Shown here: piece after piece, positions 1 through 5,844 of the stretch | How positions within the stretch are numbered: the first letter of the stretch is position 1 | Layout: every line of letters begins with the position of its first letter | NCBI GenBank assembly: GCA_002413265.1 | Contig: DHWR01000262.1 | Span: 1 to 8,147 of the forward strand | Length of the DNA stretch: 8,147 nucleotides | Direction: 5' to 3' | Origin: Chloroflexi bacterium UBA5177 | Lineage (GTDB): Bacteria > Chloroflexota > UBA5177 | Translations under genes and position numbers: made by a program | The notes under the pieces: generated by a model | The model's database searches: none | Seen by the model: only the letters and a program-made list of their open reading frames with translations | What the model was told of the DNA's origin: nothing

Positions 1-126
1 TACACCGTCCTCACGGATTCGCCCCTCGATCCTTCTCTCTCGGGCAGGATCGGCGACCTCGTGGGGCTTGATGTGTTCGGCCGGCACAATCTCGAGCCGG
101 GTGGCCGGCAGACTGGTGCTCAGCAC
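1..126 (-). CDS. ParB/SerK-like N-terminal domain protein, partial (first 42 codons)
   Basis: An open minus-strand frame runs from a GTG at 126-124 off the left edge of the window, so only the N-terminus is seen. The 42 residues include LEIVP, then EHIKPHEVADPARERRIEGR and IREDGV. This is the usual opening of ParB-nuclease-fold proteins: a short beta strand, a 'PHE..DP.R' segment, then a helix ending in a 'I..DGV' turn. Some stand-alone proteins of this fold are free-serine kinases (SerK/SbnI) and others are chromosome-partition factors; the catalytic part lies outside the window, so these cannot be told apart. The GTG overlaps the end of the c-di-AMP receptor gene by 7 nt, with only a weak GAGAA before it, so translation is probably coupled. 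It is the last visible gene of the five-gene minus-strand operon. The reading frame is well supported by the match; the function is not. Confidence 0.6.
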   Translation of the reverse strand, partial: MLSTSLPATRLEIVPAEHIKPHEVADPARERRIEGRIREDGV

Positions 127-449
127 TTCTCGAAGCGGTTGACGTCGAGCACGAAGACTGTCGCGCCTCCTACGTCGACCTCCATGGGATAGGGCATGTA
201 GACTTCGCCGGGCTCGATAACGGGCGGCAACGGACTTACCTGTTCGGTACGGGAATGACACTTGTCGCGAACGATCTCGATCACGCGATCCACGTCCCTC
301 TCGGGCACCCCTGCAACCACCGTGGCGTTCTGCTTTCGAAGGAATCCGCCGGCACTCTTTAGATGCGTGACGCCGTATCCGGCCTGAGACAGCGATTTAA
401 CCAGAGCGGACGCGTCATCGGCGTGGACGATCGCCACCACCATCTTCAC
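120..449 (-). CDS. darA: Cyclic-di-AMP receptor, DarA/PstA (PII-like, DUF970) family
   Basis: This 109-residue protein is full length for the DarA/PstA (YaaQ) family, small trimeric PII-like cytosolic proteins that bind c-di-AMP. Family landmarks are clear: the opening beta strand VVAIV, T28, the GGFLRKQNAT loop at 34-43 (F36, L37, N41), G47, and the closing strand GGATVFVLDVNRFE at 94-107 with F99. From memory, T28, F36, L37, N41, G47 and F99 match the ligand-contacting positions described for B. subtilis DarA and S. aureus PstA, so binding should be intact. The GTG at 449 is chosen because a GGGGAAGG ribosome site lies 6 nt before it on the minus strand; an ATG two codons in is the alternative. 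It follows tmk with a GTGA overlap, and tmk next to darA is also the arrangement in B. subtilis. The downstream target is not known from the sequence. Confidence 0.93.
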   Translation of the reverse strand: MKMVVAIVHADDASALVKSLSQAGYGVTHLKSAGGFLRKQNATVVAGVPERDVDRVIEIVRDKCHSRTEQVSPLPPVIEPGEVYMPYPMEVDVGGATVFVLDVNRFEKC

Positions 450-1087
450 GGTGTGCCTTCCCCGATGCCCAGACGCTCGTCGAGTACCTGCACCACGTCC
501 CGATGTACCTCCTCGGGGCTACCCGAGCCATCGACTTGCAGCCACCTCGCCGGCTCGTCGGACATTAGTTGAAAGTAACCGTTCCGGACCCGTTGATGAA
601 ACTCGAGATTTTCCTTGTCCAACCGGTTGGCTGCGCCTCGCGCGGCTACGCGTTCCAGTCCCAAACTAGGATCTATGTCAACGTAGATGCTGACATTTGG
701 CACGCGGCCGCCCGTTGCAATTCGTGACAGCCCGCGAACCACGTCACGACCTAGGCCCAGCCCGTAACCCTGATAAGCCGAAGTGGAGTCTGCAAAGCGG
801 TCGGTGATGACCGTCTTGCCGGCCTTCAATGCCGGAACTATGATCTCCTCCAATAGCTGAGCTCGGGATGCCGAGAGAAGCAGTGCCATGACCAACGGAG
901 TCAAAGGCGGGCCCTGCGGGTCGAGCAGTATGCCCCGAATCTGTTCTCCCGCGGCTGTCCCTCCCGGCTCCCGGGTCTCTACGACCTCCACTCCACGCGA
1001 TCTCAACACGCGTGCGAGCATGGCCGCCTGAGTGGATTTGCCGCTGCCGTCGGGCCCCTCAAATGAAATGAAAAGAGGGCTCGTCAC
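446..1087 (-). CDS. tmk: Thymidylate kinase (dTMP kinase)
   Basis: The 213-residue cytosolic enzyme phosphorylates dTMP to dTDP with ATP in dTTP synthesis. Seen in order: a P-loop GPDGSGKST at 11-19, the REPGGT motif at 39-44 that contacts the nucleotide, the [12 protein letters not shown] segment at 96-107 (family DR[FY]..S..AYQ), and a LID at about 149-168 ([10 protein letters not shown] then FHQRVR). The P-loop has Gly where the human and yeast enzymes have Arg, and the LID carries Arg/Lys, so it looks like the E. coli-type class II enzyme. Its length is normal. The start is a GTG whose first bases overlap the stop of the R3H ATPase gene (GTGA at 1087-1084). No good Shine-Dalgarno sits at the ideal distance, so it probably relies on coupled reinitiation. 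Its own stop overlaps the darA start in the same way. Confidence 0.96.
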   Translation of the reverse strand: MTSPLFISFEGPDGSGKSTQAAMLARVLRSRGVEVVETREPGGTAAGEQIRGILLDPQGPPLTPLVMALLLSASRAQLLEEIIVPALKAGKTVITDRFADSTSAYQGYGLGLGRDVVRGLSRIATGGRVPNVSIYVDIDPSLGLERVAARGAANRLDKENLEFHQRVRNGYFQLMSDEPARWLQVDGSGSPEEVHRDVVQVLDERLGIGEGTP

Positions 1088-2658
1088 AAAAGTTCTTCGT
1101 ACTCCCTCGGGAAGAACTTCACGCGGCGGTTCGGCTCCTTCCCACGGCTCCGTGAGCCGACGTTGTAGCGCTCCGCAAGCTGATGCTGCAAACGCCGTAT
1201 GTGGGCGTTCTGTGGGGAGACCTCCATCGTCCGCGAATTATCGATGACCAGAGCGATGGCCTGCTCGGCCTCTTCGAGCGCGTTTGTGGTTGGGTCCCTG
1301 TCTTGCGTGGTTAGATTGAACACGCTCGCCAGCGCTTGAGACATTTGCCCTGTTGTGTTGCTCTTGAGCACATACACGGGCACTCCTCGCGACTCGGCAT
1401 CTCTTAGAGGCTCGGGCTTGCGACGATAGTAGTTCCGCAGCGTGAGTACCAGGTCTGCGTCATCCGGCTGTCTTGCAACCGTCACCGGCACGCGAAGCTC
1501 GCGCACCGCTTGTTCGAGCCGGTTGCGGCTAACCCCAAAAGGGAAGATCCGAACACCCTGAGCCGCGTGCCCGTTGTCTCTCACGACCGAAATCCGCGGA
1601 TCCACCGTACCAATCAGCCCGTTGGCTTGGGACCTGGGGGCTTCCAGTCGCGGTTGCTCAATCCGGACCTCGCCCTCCTCGTCGCGCGTTCGGACCTCTC
1701 CCGCCATCTCGAATCCGCGCAGCAGAGTATCAACCGTTTCCGCGACGTCAGGATGAACCACCACGTTGTTCCAGTCCTGGATCTCGATAACCACGTCGAA
1801 GGTGGGCGGGGCCTTGCGCTCCAACACCGTCTTCTGGGTTCCTCGTCGCCTGGCCTCCTCATCTCCCAGCGTCACGGCCTGGATGCCGCCGATCAGGTCA
1901 CTTAAGGTCGGGTTCTGCATCAGGTTCTCGAGCTCATTGCCGTGAGCAGTTCCCACCAGCTGGACTCCACGTTCGGCAATCGTTCTGGCCGCCATGGCCT
2001 CCAGCTCCGTGCCGATCTCGTCGATGACGATCACCTGCGGCATGTGATTTTCCACGGCTTCGATCATGACCGCGTGTTGGCGCGGAGGGCTTGTCACTTG
2101 CATGCGCCTGGCTCGCCCTATGGCTGGATGCGGGATGTCGCCGTCGCCGCCTATCTCGTTTGAGGTGTCGACTATCACGACACGCTTGCGAAAATCGTCA
2201 GCCAGCACCCGCGCGACTTCGCGCAGCATAGTCGTTTTCCCCACGCCAGGACGTCCGAGCAGCAGAATGCTCTTACTCGACTCCACGATGTCCTGGACGA
2301 TCGCGATCGTGCCGTACACCGCGCGTCCCACCCGAAGAGTCAGGCCAATGATGAGTCCGGCTCGGTTACGGATGGCGGAGATGCGATGCAAGGTGCGCTC
2401 GATGCCGGCCCGGTTGTCCTCGCCAAATGCACTGATGCGCGAAATCACATGTTCGATCTCATCGAAGCTTACGGGCACGTTCGAGAGCACCAGCTCACTG
2501 TCCGCAAAGCGTGCCTCCGGCTCTCGGCCGAGGTCCATGACAATCTCGAGCACGTCATGGACGCGCTCTGAGCGCCTCAGTCCCTGATATATGTGTGGCG
2601 GAAGGATGCTCAGGAGGGCTTCTGTGTCGTCAAGCGACTCGTCACGCAATGCGGTCAC
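1084..2658 (-). CDS. R3H-domain AAA-type ATPase (SpoIIIAA/Ycf45-like)
   Basis: The 524-residue protein has three visible parts. Residues 1-120 hold the N-terminal region typical of the family, opening with [13 protein letters not shown] and later [11 protein letters not shown] RecA/AAA-like ATPase core follows, with Walker [10 protein letters not shown] at 135-143, a [14 protein letters not shown] segment at 164-177, Walker B VIVIDEIG at 209-216, and [11 protein letters not shown] around 236-246. After a charged linker (about 320-345) come a middle alpha/beta region (about 365-450, with [19 protein letters not shown]) and a C-terminal R3H single-stranded nucleic-acid-binding domain at about 480-517, with the R-x3-H core RRLQH at 488-492 and [12 protein letters not shown]. 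The ATPase half resembles sporulation protein SpoIIIAA and plastid Ycf45, but those names do not give a function here. It is probably an ATP-driven cytosolic nucleic-acid-associated protein. The GTG start overlaps the upstream stop (GTGA, 2658-2655). Confidence 0.9.
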   Translation of the reverse strand: MTALRDESLDDTEALLSILPPHIYQGLRRSERVHDVLEIVMDLGREPEARFADSELVLSNVPVSFDEIEHVISRISAFGEDNRAGIERTLHRISAIRNRAGLIIGLTLRVGRAVYGTIAIVQDIVESSKSILLLGRPGVGKTTMLREVARVLADDFRKRVVIVDTSNEIGGDGDIPHPAIGRARRMQVTSPPRQHAVMIEAVENHMPQVIVIDEIGTELEAMAARTIAERGVQLVGTAHGNELENLMQNPTLSDLIGGIQAVTLGDEEARRRGTQKTVLERKAPPTFDVVIEIQDWNNVVVHPDVAETVDTLLRGFEMAGEVRTRDEEGEVRIEQPRLEAPRSQANGLIGTVDPRISVVRDNGHAAQGVRIFPFGVSRNRLEQAVRELRVPVTVARQPDDADLVLTLRNYYRRKPEPLRDAESRGVPVYVLKSNTTGQMSQALASVFNLTTQDRDPTTNALEEAEQAIALVIDNSRTMEVSPQNAHIRRLQHQLAERYNVGSRSRGKEPNRRVKFFPREYEELL

Positions 2659-3653
2659 CGGATCGGCGCCTTTTCCCGCCCGGAAGCCGGCGCTCGACTG
2701 GTCAATGACGACGACTTCATGACTAGATTGAAGCCCTGGATGCTGGGAAGCGGAGCAACCTGCATCCGCCGTTTGTGCACTCGAGCGAGCTCCACGCCCG
2801 CGTGCTTCAGCATCAGCACGTCTTCCTCCACGGTCTCGAAGCCTGCATCAATGAATGCGCGCATGCTCTCCACTTGATACTCGCGAACTCGGGCCACCAG
2901 CCTGTATCCGGCGGGCGCCTGCTTTAACACGTGTTGCACTAAATCTGGCCCCAAATCTCCGTAGTCTGGATCGACCATAAGACTGATGCTTAGCATCTGA
3001 GGTCCTGCCTCCACTCCCCATCCCGCCCAGGCCACCAGCTTGCCGTCCCTCTCGACGACAATTTCAGACATATCTCGTACCGTCTTTGACCAGTCGACGC
3101 TGGTCAGCCCTTCCAGCTGTCGAACCAAAGGTGGCGTGATGGCGCTTTCCAGTTGATGAAGAGGCCATGCATCTGGAGGAATGCGATATCTGCTATCGAT
3201 CGGTAGCTCGCTTTCGTCTGCCTGGCTGGTCTCTGGACTGACCAGGACGTACTCGCGCGCTATAGGCTGGAATTCGTACGCTCGCAAGACGTCGCTCGCT
3301 TCATCCATGCATCGAGCGAAGAGTCGCGGTACTCCCGCGCTGCGCAAATGGTCGGTTGCCGCCTGCAGAGCCGGTCCCAGCACCCGATCGTGCTCTCCGC
3401 GCACCACCAGCCGCGTCACGTCCCATCCAATAACGTACTGACGGGGCTGAATCTCGATGAGCGCGACAGATTTCCCCTCTCGCGCGATCCAGGCCCTTCC
3501 TTGAAGCCCGAGTTGGAAGAGGGCGCGTGCTGCAGATCGCGCCGCGGAATTCTTTGCGGGCCAGGATGGGCCACGCACTAGGTGCGAGCCTTCGTCGAGA
3601 GCTAAAGAAAGTACCAGCGGCGCGTCCGTGGGTCGAGCCAGTCGGACGTCCAT
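2655..3653 (-). CDS. Tandem GNAT-fold acetyltransferase-like protein
   Basis: This 332-residue protein looks like two GNAT-fold units in a row. The first spans about 1-140: it opens with [18 protein letters not shown], the usual GNAT N-terminus, and ends with [16 protein letters not shown]. The second spans about 155-285, with [19 protein letters not shown], then [15 protein letters not shown], and [20 protein letters not shown], the usual 'A...Y...GF' ending. A basic, Ser-rich tail of about 45 residues follows. The acetyl-CoA-binding motif A (Q/R-x-x-G-x-G/A) is not convincing in either half: the first reads RGEHDRVLG and the second [10 protein letters not shown]. One or both halves may therefore not be catalytic. 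It is the first gene of the minus-strand operon. The ATG at 3653 has a good ribosome site, AAAAGGAA, ending 4 nt upstream. The substrate is unknown. Confidence 0.72.
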   Translation of the reverse strand: MDVRLARPTDAPLVLSLALDEGSHLVRGPSWPAKNSAARSAARALFQLGLQGRAWIAREGKSVALIEIQPRQYVIGWDVTRLVVRGEHDRVLGPALQAATDHLRSAGVPRLFARCMDEASDVLRAYEFQPIAREYVLVSPETSQADESELPIDSRYRIPPDAWPLHQLESAITPPLVRQLEGLTSVDWSKTVRDMSEIVVERDGKLVAWAGWGVEAGPQMLSISLMVDPDYGDLGPDLVQHVLKQAPAGYRLVARVREYQVESMRAFIDAGFETVEEDVLMLKHAGVELARVHKRRMQVAPLPSIQGFNLVMKSSSLTSRAPASGREKAPIR

Positions 3654-3657
3654 TCAG

Positions 3658-3665
3658 TTCCTTTT
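3658..3665 (-). promoter_or_regulatory. Ribosome binding site of the GNAT-like gene
   Basis: On the minus strand AAAAGGAA lies just before CTGA and the ATG at 3653-3651. The AGGA core is 5 nt from the ATG. This is the clearest Shine-Dalgarno in the operon and fixes the start of its first gene; the three genes after it start with GTG in overlaps. Confidence 0.7.
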
Positions 3666-3718
3666 CGTCGGCGGAGCGAGGAAGCCTGTCCCGCCGTACG
3701 AACGCGTGAGATAACCCT

Positions 3719-3724
3719 ATTGTA
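3719..3724 (-). promoter_or_regulatory. Candidate -10 element for the minus-strand operon
   Basis: The minus strand reads TACAAT here, five of six matches to the sigma-70-type -10 consensus. It would place transcription start at about 3711-3713, with a leader of roughly 60 nt before the GNAT-like ATG. At a 16-17 nt spacer the upstream sequence is a T-run (TTTTTA/CTTTTT), a poor -35 match. It is the best -10 candidate seen upstream of the five-gene operon. Confidence 0.45.
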
Positions 3725-3760
3725 TCCTGGCGGTGCCCCCTAAAAAGCAGGGTACCGCGC

Positions 3761-3778
3761 TTCGACGTCGATCTCGAA
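3761..3778. repeat. Interrupted inverted repeat TTCGA-N8-TCGAA
   Basis: TTCGA (3761-3765) is mirrored by TCGAA (3774-3778) across 8 bases, and a perfect 10-bp palindrome TCGACGTCGA (3762-3771) overlaps it. It lies about 37 bases upstream of the minus-strand -10 candidate, a possible site for a dimeric regulator. The half-sites resemble part of Gram-positive LexA boxes (TCGAAC-N4-GTTCGA), but orientation and spacing do not match, so no regulator is assigned. Short palindromes of this kind also occur by chance. Confidence 0.3.
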
Positions 3779-3916
3779 TAACTGCCCGCTCTCCACTGCT
3801 ATGCGTCCAATTCTCTCCACGGCGGGACAGATGCCCCCAGCTCGATGGCCGTCTATGGCCCCCGCGGGATGCGGAAAAGTAGTCATGCGCGCAAGTCCCT
3901 CAAGCGCATCTCACGG

Positions 3917-3959
3917 CGGCATTATGCCGTTTGACTTATGAGGGCGTGGGGCTTAAGCT
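3917..3959 (+). promoter_or_regulatory. Candidate promoter with abutting palindrome, upstream of rodZ-like gene
   Basis: TTGACT at 3931-3936 matches five of six -35 consensus bases. Seventeen bases later TAAGCT (3954-3959) is a weak -10, three of six. The palindrome CGGCAT-T-ATGCCG (3917-3929, 6-bp arms around one base) ends one base before the -35, where a bound repressor or activator would act. The start would be near 3966, leaving a leader of about 55 nt before the GTG at 4022. The palindrome is certain as sequence; its role is inferred. Confidence 0.4.
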
Positions 3960-4011
3960 GTCATCAAGTCACTTCATTGTGCGTGTCGGTGTGAGCGGCT
4001 CGGCGGTGCCG

Positions 4012-4017
4012 TAAAGT
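4012..4017 (+). promoter_or_regulatory. Candidate -10 for a leaderless rodZ-like transcript
   Basis: TAAAGT matches four of six -10 consensus bases and ends 4 bases before the GTG at 4022. Transcription from it would start at or within a base or two of the GTG, giving a leaderless or nearly leaderless message. That would explain why no Shine-Dalgarno precedes this GTG. No good -35 is seen at 16-18 bases upstream. Confidence 0.25.
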
Positions 4018-4021
4018 ACCG

Positions 4022-4789
4022 GTGACTTCTCAGAATTACAGGGATAGCGGGGCCCAGCTGAGCGACGTGGGGGAACTGCTGCGCTCGACGCGGCGGAAGC
4101 GGAACTTGAGCCTTGCCGAAGTGGCAGCGGCCACTCGGATAAAGGCGGTCTACTTAGAGGCCTTGGAAGACTCCGAGTACTCTGTACTTCCGGGTAGTGC
4201 GTACGTCACAGGCTTCATTCGCAACTACGCGCGATTCTTGGGTCTCCATCCCGACGAGGTGCTGGAGGATTTCTACGCATTTCGCCCTCCACCGTCACCG
4301 GTGGTGAAACCCGCGACTCGCGTGCTCGCCAGTGTCCAAACACGCAGGCTCCGTAAGCGTTTCGTCTGGACCCTCCTTTCAGTCGCGATACTGCTGGCGT
4401 GCGGGTTCGCCATAAAGCAGTACAACGCAGCGTATGACCACAGCTACGCCGCTTCGCCGCCTCACCTGACGCCGCAAAATTTGGGCGCCAACCTCACCAA
4501 AGCCCGCATCATCACTCGAAGTCCTCGGACGGCGCGTGTGCTGCTGCTCCACCTCCGGGCAACGTCTCCTGTCTGGGTGCGGGTCACGGCCGACGGCAAG
4601 CGCGTCTTCCAGGGCCTGTTGCACCATCACGGCAGAGCGTGGACCGCCCGCGCCTCTATCTACGTCATGACTTACGACGGAAGCCGCGTGAAGGCCGTGC
4701 GAAACGGCACGCGTCTGGGCTCGATTGCCGCCCGTCCCGGGCTCGGCGTCTGGTCTGCCACACCGTCTGGCTGGAAACGCATTTCATAA
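4022..4789 (+). CDS. RodZ-like HTH/transmembrane protein
   Basis: The 255-residue protein has the RodZ arrangement. Residues 15-85 form an Xre-type helix-turn-helix of the HTH_25 type (VGELLRSTRRKRNLSLAEVA, then LEALEDSEYSVLPGSAYVTG and FIRNYARFLGLHPDEVL). A basic stretch at 108-113 precedes one membrane span at about 114-131. A linker leads to a beta-rich C-terminal domain at about 170-250 of the RodZ/DUF4115 kind (SPVWVRVTADGKRVFQGLL). The topology should be HTH in the cytoplasm and C-terminus outside. RodZ proteins bind MreB through the HTH and help set rod shape; whether this organism has MreB is not visible. The GTG at 4022 is the first possible start, since a TGA lies in frame at 3992-3994. 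No clear ribosome site precedes it, and a GTG at 4067, just before the HTH, is an alternative. Confidence 0.82.
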   Translation: MTSQNYRDSGAQLSDVGELLRSTRRKRNLSLAEVAAATRIKAVYLEALEDSEYSVLPGSAYVTGFIRNYARFLGLHPDEVLEDFYAFRPPPSPVVKPATRVLASVQTRRLRKRFVWTLLSVAILLACGFAIKQYNAAYDHSYAASPPHLTPQNLGANLTKARIITRSPRTARVLLLHLRATSPVWVRVTADGKRVFQGLLHHHGRAWTARASIYVMTYDGSRVKAVRNGTRLGSIAARPGLGVWSATPSGWKRIS

Positions 4790-4790
4790 C

Positions 4791-4825
4791 CGGGCGAAGG
4801 CGATCTTCCTCAGCCCGTGCCTTCG
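4791..4825 (+). repeat. Two mutually exclusive hairpins after the rodZ-like stop
   Basis: Right after the TAA, CGGGC (4791-4795) plus GAAG (4796-4799) can pair with CTTC (4805-4808) and GCCCG (4813-4817), a 9-bp stem with a 4-base bulge. Alternatively CGAAGGC (4795-4801) pairs perfectly with GCCTTCG (4819-4825). Both use the same left arm and cannot form together. No U-run follows, so it is not a standard intrinsic terminator. It could slow 3' decay or affect readthrough into accD, or be chance in GC-rich DNA. Confidence 0.35.
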
Positions 4826-4905
4826 GCAAGACGTGGTCGACTGGTCGAGGACAGCATGCTGGCCTCCGTGGACAGTCGCCTTGGTTCATTGTTCGACAAG
4901 CGGGG

Positions 4906-4911
4906 TAGTAT
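4906..4911 (+). promoter_or_regulatory. Candidate -10 element for accD-accA-smpB
   Basis: TAGTAT matches five of six -10 consensus bases and lies 42 bases before the accD ATG in a 164-base gap. Upstream hexamers such as TTGGTT sit at an off-optimal spacing of about 19, so the -35 is doubtful. Readthrough from the rodZ-like gene is the alternative way to transcribe accD. Confidence 0.35.
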
Positions 4912-4953
4912 TGGACCACAACATTTGAGGGCGTCTTCCTTGTCGGAGAAGGC

Positions 4954-5844
4954 ATGAAGGACATATTCAAGAGGCACCCGCGATATCCGGCGCAGCGCGA
5001 GAAATTTGAGGCGCTGCCGGACAATCTCTGGATTCGTTGCCCTAAATGCCAGGAGCTCGTCTACGCCAACGAGCTCGAGAGCAACCTTCGCGTATGTCCC
5101 AAGTGCAAATATCACTTCGGGCTCACGGCACGAGAACGCATCGACGCGACGCTCGACGAAGGATCCTTTCACGAGCTCGACGCAAACATGCGTTCCGTCG
5201 ATCCCCTGCGTTTCAGCGCTCTCGAAGGCGTGTATTCCGAGAAGCTCGAGCAATATGCCGAAAAAGCCGGCACCGCTGAGTCCTTCCTCTATGGCCACGG
5301 AGCGATCGAGGGCGAGCCGCTCGTCTTCGGTGTGACGGAATTCAAGTATGCGGGCGGATCCATGGGTGCGGTATTCGGTGAGAAGCTCGTGCGTGCCATC
5401 GAGCTGGCCGAGCGCGAAAGCCTGCCTCTGGTGACAGTGTCGAGCGGCGGAGGAGCGCGGATGCAGGAGGGGACGGTCAGCCTCATGCAGATGGCCAAAA
5501 CCGTCGCCGCCCTCAATCGATTCAAAGAACAGCGTCTGCCATACATCTCGATCATGGTCGACCCTTGCCTTGGAGGCATGACAGCCAGCTATGCCATGCT
5601 CGGAGATGTAAATATGGCCGAGCCCGGAGCGTACATCGGGTTCGCGGGCCGTCGCGTGATAGAGCAGACCATGCGTCAGAAGCTGCCACAGGACGCGGCT
5701 ACGTCCGAATTTCTGCTGCACCACGGAATGATCGACCTAGTCACGCCTCGCGCCGAGATCCCCTCATTGTTGGGACGATTGCTCCGCATGTATGTCACCT
5801 CAAAGGCGTCGTCCCGGAGGGAGCCCGTTGCCCAGCTTGCTTGA
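4954..5844 (+). CDS. accD: Acetyl-CoA carboxylase carboxyltransferase, beta subunit
   Basis: AccD (296 residues, usual length about 280-305) forms, with AccA, the carboxyltransferase that moves carboxyl from biotin on AccB to acetyl-CoA, the committed step of fatty acid synthesis. An N-terminal zinc ribbon has four cysteines at 29, 32, 48 and 51 (RCPKC and VCPKC). The crotonase-like domain shows FKYAGGSMGAVFGEKLVRAI at 130-149, the SSGGGARMQEG oxyanion-type loop at 163-173, and GAYIGFAGRRVIEQT at 225-239. The segment DPCLGGMTASYAMLGD at 203-218 departs from the common 'DPTTGGV(S/T)AS' with Cys-Leu in place of Thr-Thr. The ATG is preceded by GGAGAAGG one base upstream. The gene overlaps accA by 17 nt, which should help make the two subunits in equal amounts. 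Confidence 0.96.
   Translation: MKDIFKRHPRYPAQREKFEALPDNLWIRCPKCQELVYANELESNLRVCPKCKYHFGLTARERIDATLDEGSFHELDANMRSVDPLRFSALEGVYSEKLEQYAEKAGTAESFLYGHGAIEGEPLVFGVTEFKYAGGSMGAVFGEKLVRAIELAERESLPLVTVSSGGGARMQEGTVSLMQMAKTVAALNRFKEQRLPYISIMVDPCLGGMTASYAMLGDVNMAEPGAYIGFAGRRVIEQTMRQKLPQDAATSEFLLHHGMIDLVTPRAEIPSLLGRLLRMYVTSKASSRREPVAQLA
5816..5830 (+). promoter_or_regulatory. Ribosome binding site that sets a TTG start for accA
   Basis: GGAGGGAG at 5816-5823 lies inside the end of accD, with GGAGG 7 bases before TTG (5828-5830). The earlier in-frame ATG at 5792 has no comparable site, and translation from it would add 12 residues (MSPQRRRPGGSP) not expected in AccA, whose conserved region begins near the LLDFE motif. 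Confidence 0.75.

Larger units (their letters stand above)
3654..4021. other. Divergent intergenic region between the GNAT-like operon and rodZ-like gene
   Basis: These 368 bases separate two divergently read genes. No convincing gene, tRNA or known structured RNA is seen. They hold the ribosome site and -10 candidate of the minus-strand operon at the left, an interrupted inverted repeat at 3761-3778, a small palindrome beside a TTGACT hexamer at 3917-3959, and a TAAAGT hexamer 4 bases before the rodZ-like GTG. The middle, about 3780-3910, shows nothing I can name. Confidence 0.6.

Noticed and set aside
1510..1905. 131-codon plus-strand frame opposite the R3H ATPase gene
   Set aside because: It lies wholly antisense to a strongly supported gene and its translation shows no family features.
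2066..2587. 173-codon plus-strand frame opposite the ATPase core
   Set aside because: Antisense shadow of the Walker A/B region, Ser/Arg-rich and without recognisable pattern.
3761..3778. LexA (SOS) box
   Set aside because: The half-sites share only TTCGA/TCGAA and the orientation and 8-base spacing differ from the Gram-positive LexA site, so no SOS control is claimed.
3780..3910. Possible structured RNA in the divergent intergenic region
   Set aside because: No conserved core of SRP RNA, RNase P, tmRNA or a known riboswitch is seen, and no long stable stem stands out by eye.
4810..5724. 304-codon minus-strand frame opposite accD
   Set aside because: It mirrors the accD coding frame; AccD motifs and zinc cysteines fix the plus strand as the coding one. 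Long antisense frames are common in GC-rich genes.
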